Of a DNA stretch of 6,004 nucleotides, positions 3,631 to 6,004 are shown in pieces. Numbering within the stretch: the stretch's first letter is position 1; every line of letters begins with the position of its first letter. The stretch lies in assembly GCA_017995695.1 (NCBI GenBank), contig JAGOIJ010000100.1, positions 1 through 6,004 of the forward strand, given 5' to 3'. The stretch comes from Candidatus Omnitrophota bacterium (lineage in GTDB: Bacteria; Omnitrophota; Gorgyraeia; Gygaellales; Profunditerraquicolaceae). Made by a program: the position numbers and the translations under genes. The notes below the pieces were generated by a model that was not told the DNA's origin, searched no databases, and saw nothing but the letters and a program-made list of their open reading frames with translations.

Positions 3631-6004
3631 ATGAAGAAAAAAACGATCATCATTATAATTAGCGTAGCTTTTTGCGGTGGCATATTGTTTAGCGGGCTGG
3701 CGTTTGTTGCGTTTTCGCGCAGCCAGCCTTTGTTAAACAAGATTGTTAGCAAGCTTAAGGAAAAACGCATTGCCATGATTCCCCGGGCCAAAGAAATCCT
3801 TATGCTTAGCGATTTTGAAAACGAGGCAGATTTTGCGCGTTGGGACACGGCAGATGCTACCATAGAACAATCGCCTGAACATGCATCGCATGGCGCAAAC
3901 GCAGCTAGAATAACATTCTTGCCGTCGGGTGGCGCAGCTGCAATAAAAATTGAGAAGTATTTTGAAAAGGAGCCATCCTTAGGCAACTGGGGAGGCCATG
4001 AAGTGCTTTGCATGGATATTTATAATCCTAATCCAAAGACAGAGCGTATGCTGCTTAAATTACGCGATGCCAAAGAGTATAAAACCACGATTGACATTTT
4101 CCTTGAGCCCCAAAAGATGAATAAAGTAGAAATCGATATCGCAGGGCTTTGGGGTAAGATTAATCCCACGCGTATCTCGCAGCTCAATCTTTTTCTTTGG
4201 GATAATAAGTCTGCAAAAACTTTTTATATCGATAATGTCCGGTTGCTGCCTGCAGCTGCGCTTGAGAAAAATACCGTGAATATCCTTAATGCTGAATTTT
4301 ATCCTCAAGCTGGCGAGCAAGCGTATGCAACAGGCGATTATTTTTCTTTTGATCAAACGCGCTGGGGTAAGGTTGATCCGCAGACAGGGGATTCTTTTAT
4401 TGAAATCCCGCTTGTCCTTATTAATGATACAAGCGTGCCAACGGCAACCCAAATGTTTACCGGCGGAGTGCCATTTCCTAAGGGTGAGCTTACAGACGAT
4501 GCCAAGGTAGGTTTATACGATAGGCAGGGATCGCGTCTTTCTATACAAACAAAAGTTGCTGCGTGGTGGCCGGATAAAAGCATCAAATGGCTTTTGGTAA
4601 GCGTGCCAACTTCATTAGGTGCGGATGAGAAAAAACCATTGTATCTGCGCTATGGTAAGGCTATTGCTTCTGAAAGCAAAAGAAACGTGAGCATGGTGAG
4701 CGAAAGCGCGGGAGTCGTTATTATTAACACCGGATCATTAAAAGCGTTGATAAGCAAGAAACAGGCTTTTCTCTTTGATGCGGTTTGGATTGATGCCAAC
4801 CATGACAAGGCATTTAGCGAAGATGAGGAGATTGCCAAAAATATTGATTTAGTTTTAGGTCATAACCATAAGGTGTTTAAATCAAGCCTGGATCGATCTG
4901 CGCAGATCACGGTTGAAGAAGATGGACCGGAGCAGGCTTGCGTTAAACTTGAAGGGTGGTTTGTGAATGAGCGAAAGCAGAAGTTTTGCAAATTTATTGC
5001 GCGCGTGTTCGCCTATCGGAACGCAAGCTACCTTAAAGTGCAGCACACCTTTGTGTACACGGGGTATCCTGAAAACAAGTATCATTATCTGTATAAGGGA
5101 AAATGGCTGCCTAAGAATGAAACTATTGACCAGATTTCGGTGATAGTGCCGTTCTCATTGAGGGGTGCAGCGCAATTAACCTTTGCCGCAGACGAAAAGA
5201 TCCTGCAGTCAACGGTATCCGATTCGATAACTTTTTCTCAATCAGCTTATAATGAATACTCCTTAACAAAGAACAACCAAGTCATAGGAACAGGCAGAAA
5301 ACTTGCAGGCTGGTTTGACCTGGGTAATGAAGCGCAGGGGATTGCGGTGGGCGTGAAGAATCTCTGGGAGCAGTTTCCTAAAGGTTTTTCTTTTGATAAA
5401 GAGAAAACGTTATTGCAGATTGATCTTTGGCCAAGGGCAGCAGGCGCCATTGATTTAAAAACCATTGCTTCAGCTATCGGCCCTGATGATGTGGCGCGCG
5501 GCAGCGCGTTTGGCTTGGCTAAGACGCATGAGCTTTATTTTTATTTTCACCGAAAAGATTACGCCTTAGCCAAGGTAAAAGATACTATGGTTGGTTTGTT
5601 ATCGGATACGCTGCTTATGGCAGACCCGCAGTGGATAGCAGCAACTAAAGTTTTAGGCATGGTTAGTGCGTTTGATGCGCGCGCTGGTTCAGGCGAGCAG
5701 TTCTTAAGCAAGTTATTCGATTGGGCTGAACGGCAGAAAAAGAATTTTCATTGGTATGGCATGCTTGATTTTGGCGACACCTTGACCTGGTATAGAAAAG
5801 AAGGGTTTGACAAGTCATACGACGAATGGGGCTGGCATCCAGAAGGCCGCCACGGCTGGTTTAACTGCGAAGCGATTGGCACGCATGGCGGAGCGCTGAT
5901 GCAATTCCTGCGCACCGGCAATGCTAAATATTTTCTGTATGGGGCGCAGCTTGCGCGGCACATCATGGATGTGGACACCTGTCATTATAATACTATTGCC
6001 AATG
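3631..6004 (+). CDS. Membrane-anchored PcRGLX/YetA-like polysaccharide lyase, 3'-partial
   Basis: The frame stays open from the ATG at 3631 to the right edge (791 full codons), so the C-terminus is missing. K2-K4 followed by a hydrophobic stretch (about 5-28) is a signal anchor; no clear lipobox or AXA cleavage site follows. Residues about 58-207 (SDFENEADFARW ... SHGANAARITF ... YIDNVRLL) look like a CBM11/galactose-binding-type beta-sandwich. From about 210, IPLVLINDT, FTGGVPFPKGEL (276-287) and AAWWPDKSIKWLLV (310-323) match the N-terminal RIFT-barrel of exo-rhamnogalacturonan lyases (PcRGLX/YetA). DFGDTLTW (713-720), WGWHPEGRHGWFNCE (733-747), FLRTGNAKYF and ARHIMDVDTCHYN (775-787) fit the helical-barrel part of that family. 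DANHDKAFSEDE (388-399) resembles an EF-hand-like calcium loop. It probably cleaves or binds an acidic polysaccharide outside the cytoplasmic membrane; substrate and activity are not proven. Its place after biosynthetic transferases suggests trimming of the exported glycan, but a separate catabolic role is possible. Confidence 0.82.
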   Translation, partial: MKKKTIIIIISVAFCGGILFSGLAFVAFSRSQPLLNKIVSKLKEKRIAMIPRAKEILMLSDFENEADFARWDTADATIEQSPEHASHGANAARITFLPSGGAAAIKIEKYFEKEPSLGNWGGHEVLCMDIYNPNPKTERMLLKLRDAKEYKTTIDIFLEPQKMNKVEIDIAGLWGKINPTRISQLNLFLWDNKSAKTFYIDNVRLLPAAALEKNTVNILNAEFYPQAGEQAYATGDYFSFDQTRWGKVDPQTGDSFIEIPLVLINDTSVPTATQMFTGGVPFPKGELTDDAKVGLYDRQGSRLSIQTKVAAWWPDKSIKWLLVSVPTSLGADEKKPLYLRYGKAIASESKRNVSMVSESAGVVIINTGSLKALISKKQAFLFDAVWIDANHDKAFSEDEEIAKNIDLVLGHNHKVFKSSLDRSAQITVEEDGPEQACVKLEGWFVNERKQKFCKFIARVFAYRNASYLKVQHTFVYTGYPENKYHYLYKGKWLPKNETIDQISVIVPFSLRGAAQLTFAADEKILQSTVSDSITFSQSAYNEYSLTKNNQVIGTGRKLAGWFDLGNEAQGIAVGVKNLWEQFPKGFSFDKEKTLLQIDLWPRAAGAIDLKTIASAIGPDDVARGSAFGLAKTHELYFYFHRKDYALAKVKDTMVGLLSDTLLMADPQWIAATKVLGMVSAFDARAGSGEQFLSKLFDWAERQKKNFHWYGMLDFGDTLTWYRKEGFDKSYDEWGWHPEGRHGWFNCEAIGTHGGALMQFLRTGNAKYFLYGAQLARHIMDVDTCHYNTIAN

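Noticed and set aside
4060..4586. Open frames on both strands at 4060-4452 (minus), 4289-4510 (plus) and 4353-4586 (minus)
   Set aside because: They lie within the continuous lyase-like frame, show no recognisable domain and are shadows of it.

Overview
The window is a compact, one-directional (+ strand) cell-surface polysaccharide locus from a bacterium of moderate GC. It holds, in order, a tandem glycosyltransferase fusion open at the left edge, a SAM-dependent methyltransferase, a second GT4 glycosyltransferase, and a large membrane-anchored protein open at the right edge that resembles the exo-rhamnogalacturonan lyase (PcRGLX/YetA) family. No tRNA, rRNA, transposase or CRISPR array is visible. 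The taxon is uncertain. The dense short dispersed repeats (reverse strand of one reads CHCEG-like) together with many GT4 genes remind me of metagenome-derived lineages such as Omnitrophota, but this is recollection and not proof.

Layout: 2-1603 encodes the C-terminal half of one GT4 enzyme joined in frame to a complete WcaL-like GT4 enzyme. After 6 bases, 1610-2350 encodes a class I methyltransferase. Its last 8 bases overlap the start of the next GT4 gene (2343-3530). A 100-base spacer (3531-3630) is almost filled by two hairpin-forming repeat copies, and then the lyase-like gene runs from 3631 to the end. The first three genes are probably one transcript and may be translationally coupled. 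The lyase gene may share that transcript, since no terminator was seen.

The most unusual signal is the repeat content. Two unrelated short repeat families lie inside coding sequence, in frame, and only at the flexible linker between the two Rossmann domains of the GT4 enzymes. A 52-base element (one mismatch) sits directly after the same Gly-Ile-Glu in both glycosyltransferases. In the first enzyme it is followed by a hairpin element whose 37-base sequence recurs exactly in the spacer before the lyase gene. In the second enzyme the end of the element has been amplified into a 27-base (9-codon) tandem array. This resembles the in-protein palindromic elements known from Rickettsia, here tolerated in an interdomain linker.

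Working together, the transferases and methyltransferase would build and decorate a surface glycan on the cytoplasmic side. The lyase-like protein, with an N-terminal membrane anchor and a carbohydrate-binding-like domain, would act outside the membrane, either trimming that glycan or degrading an external one. The substrate cannot be read from the sequence.
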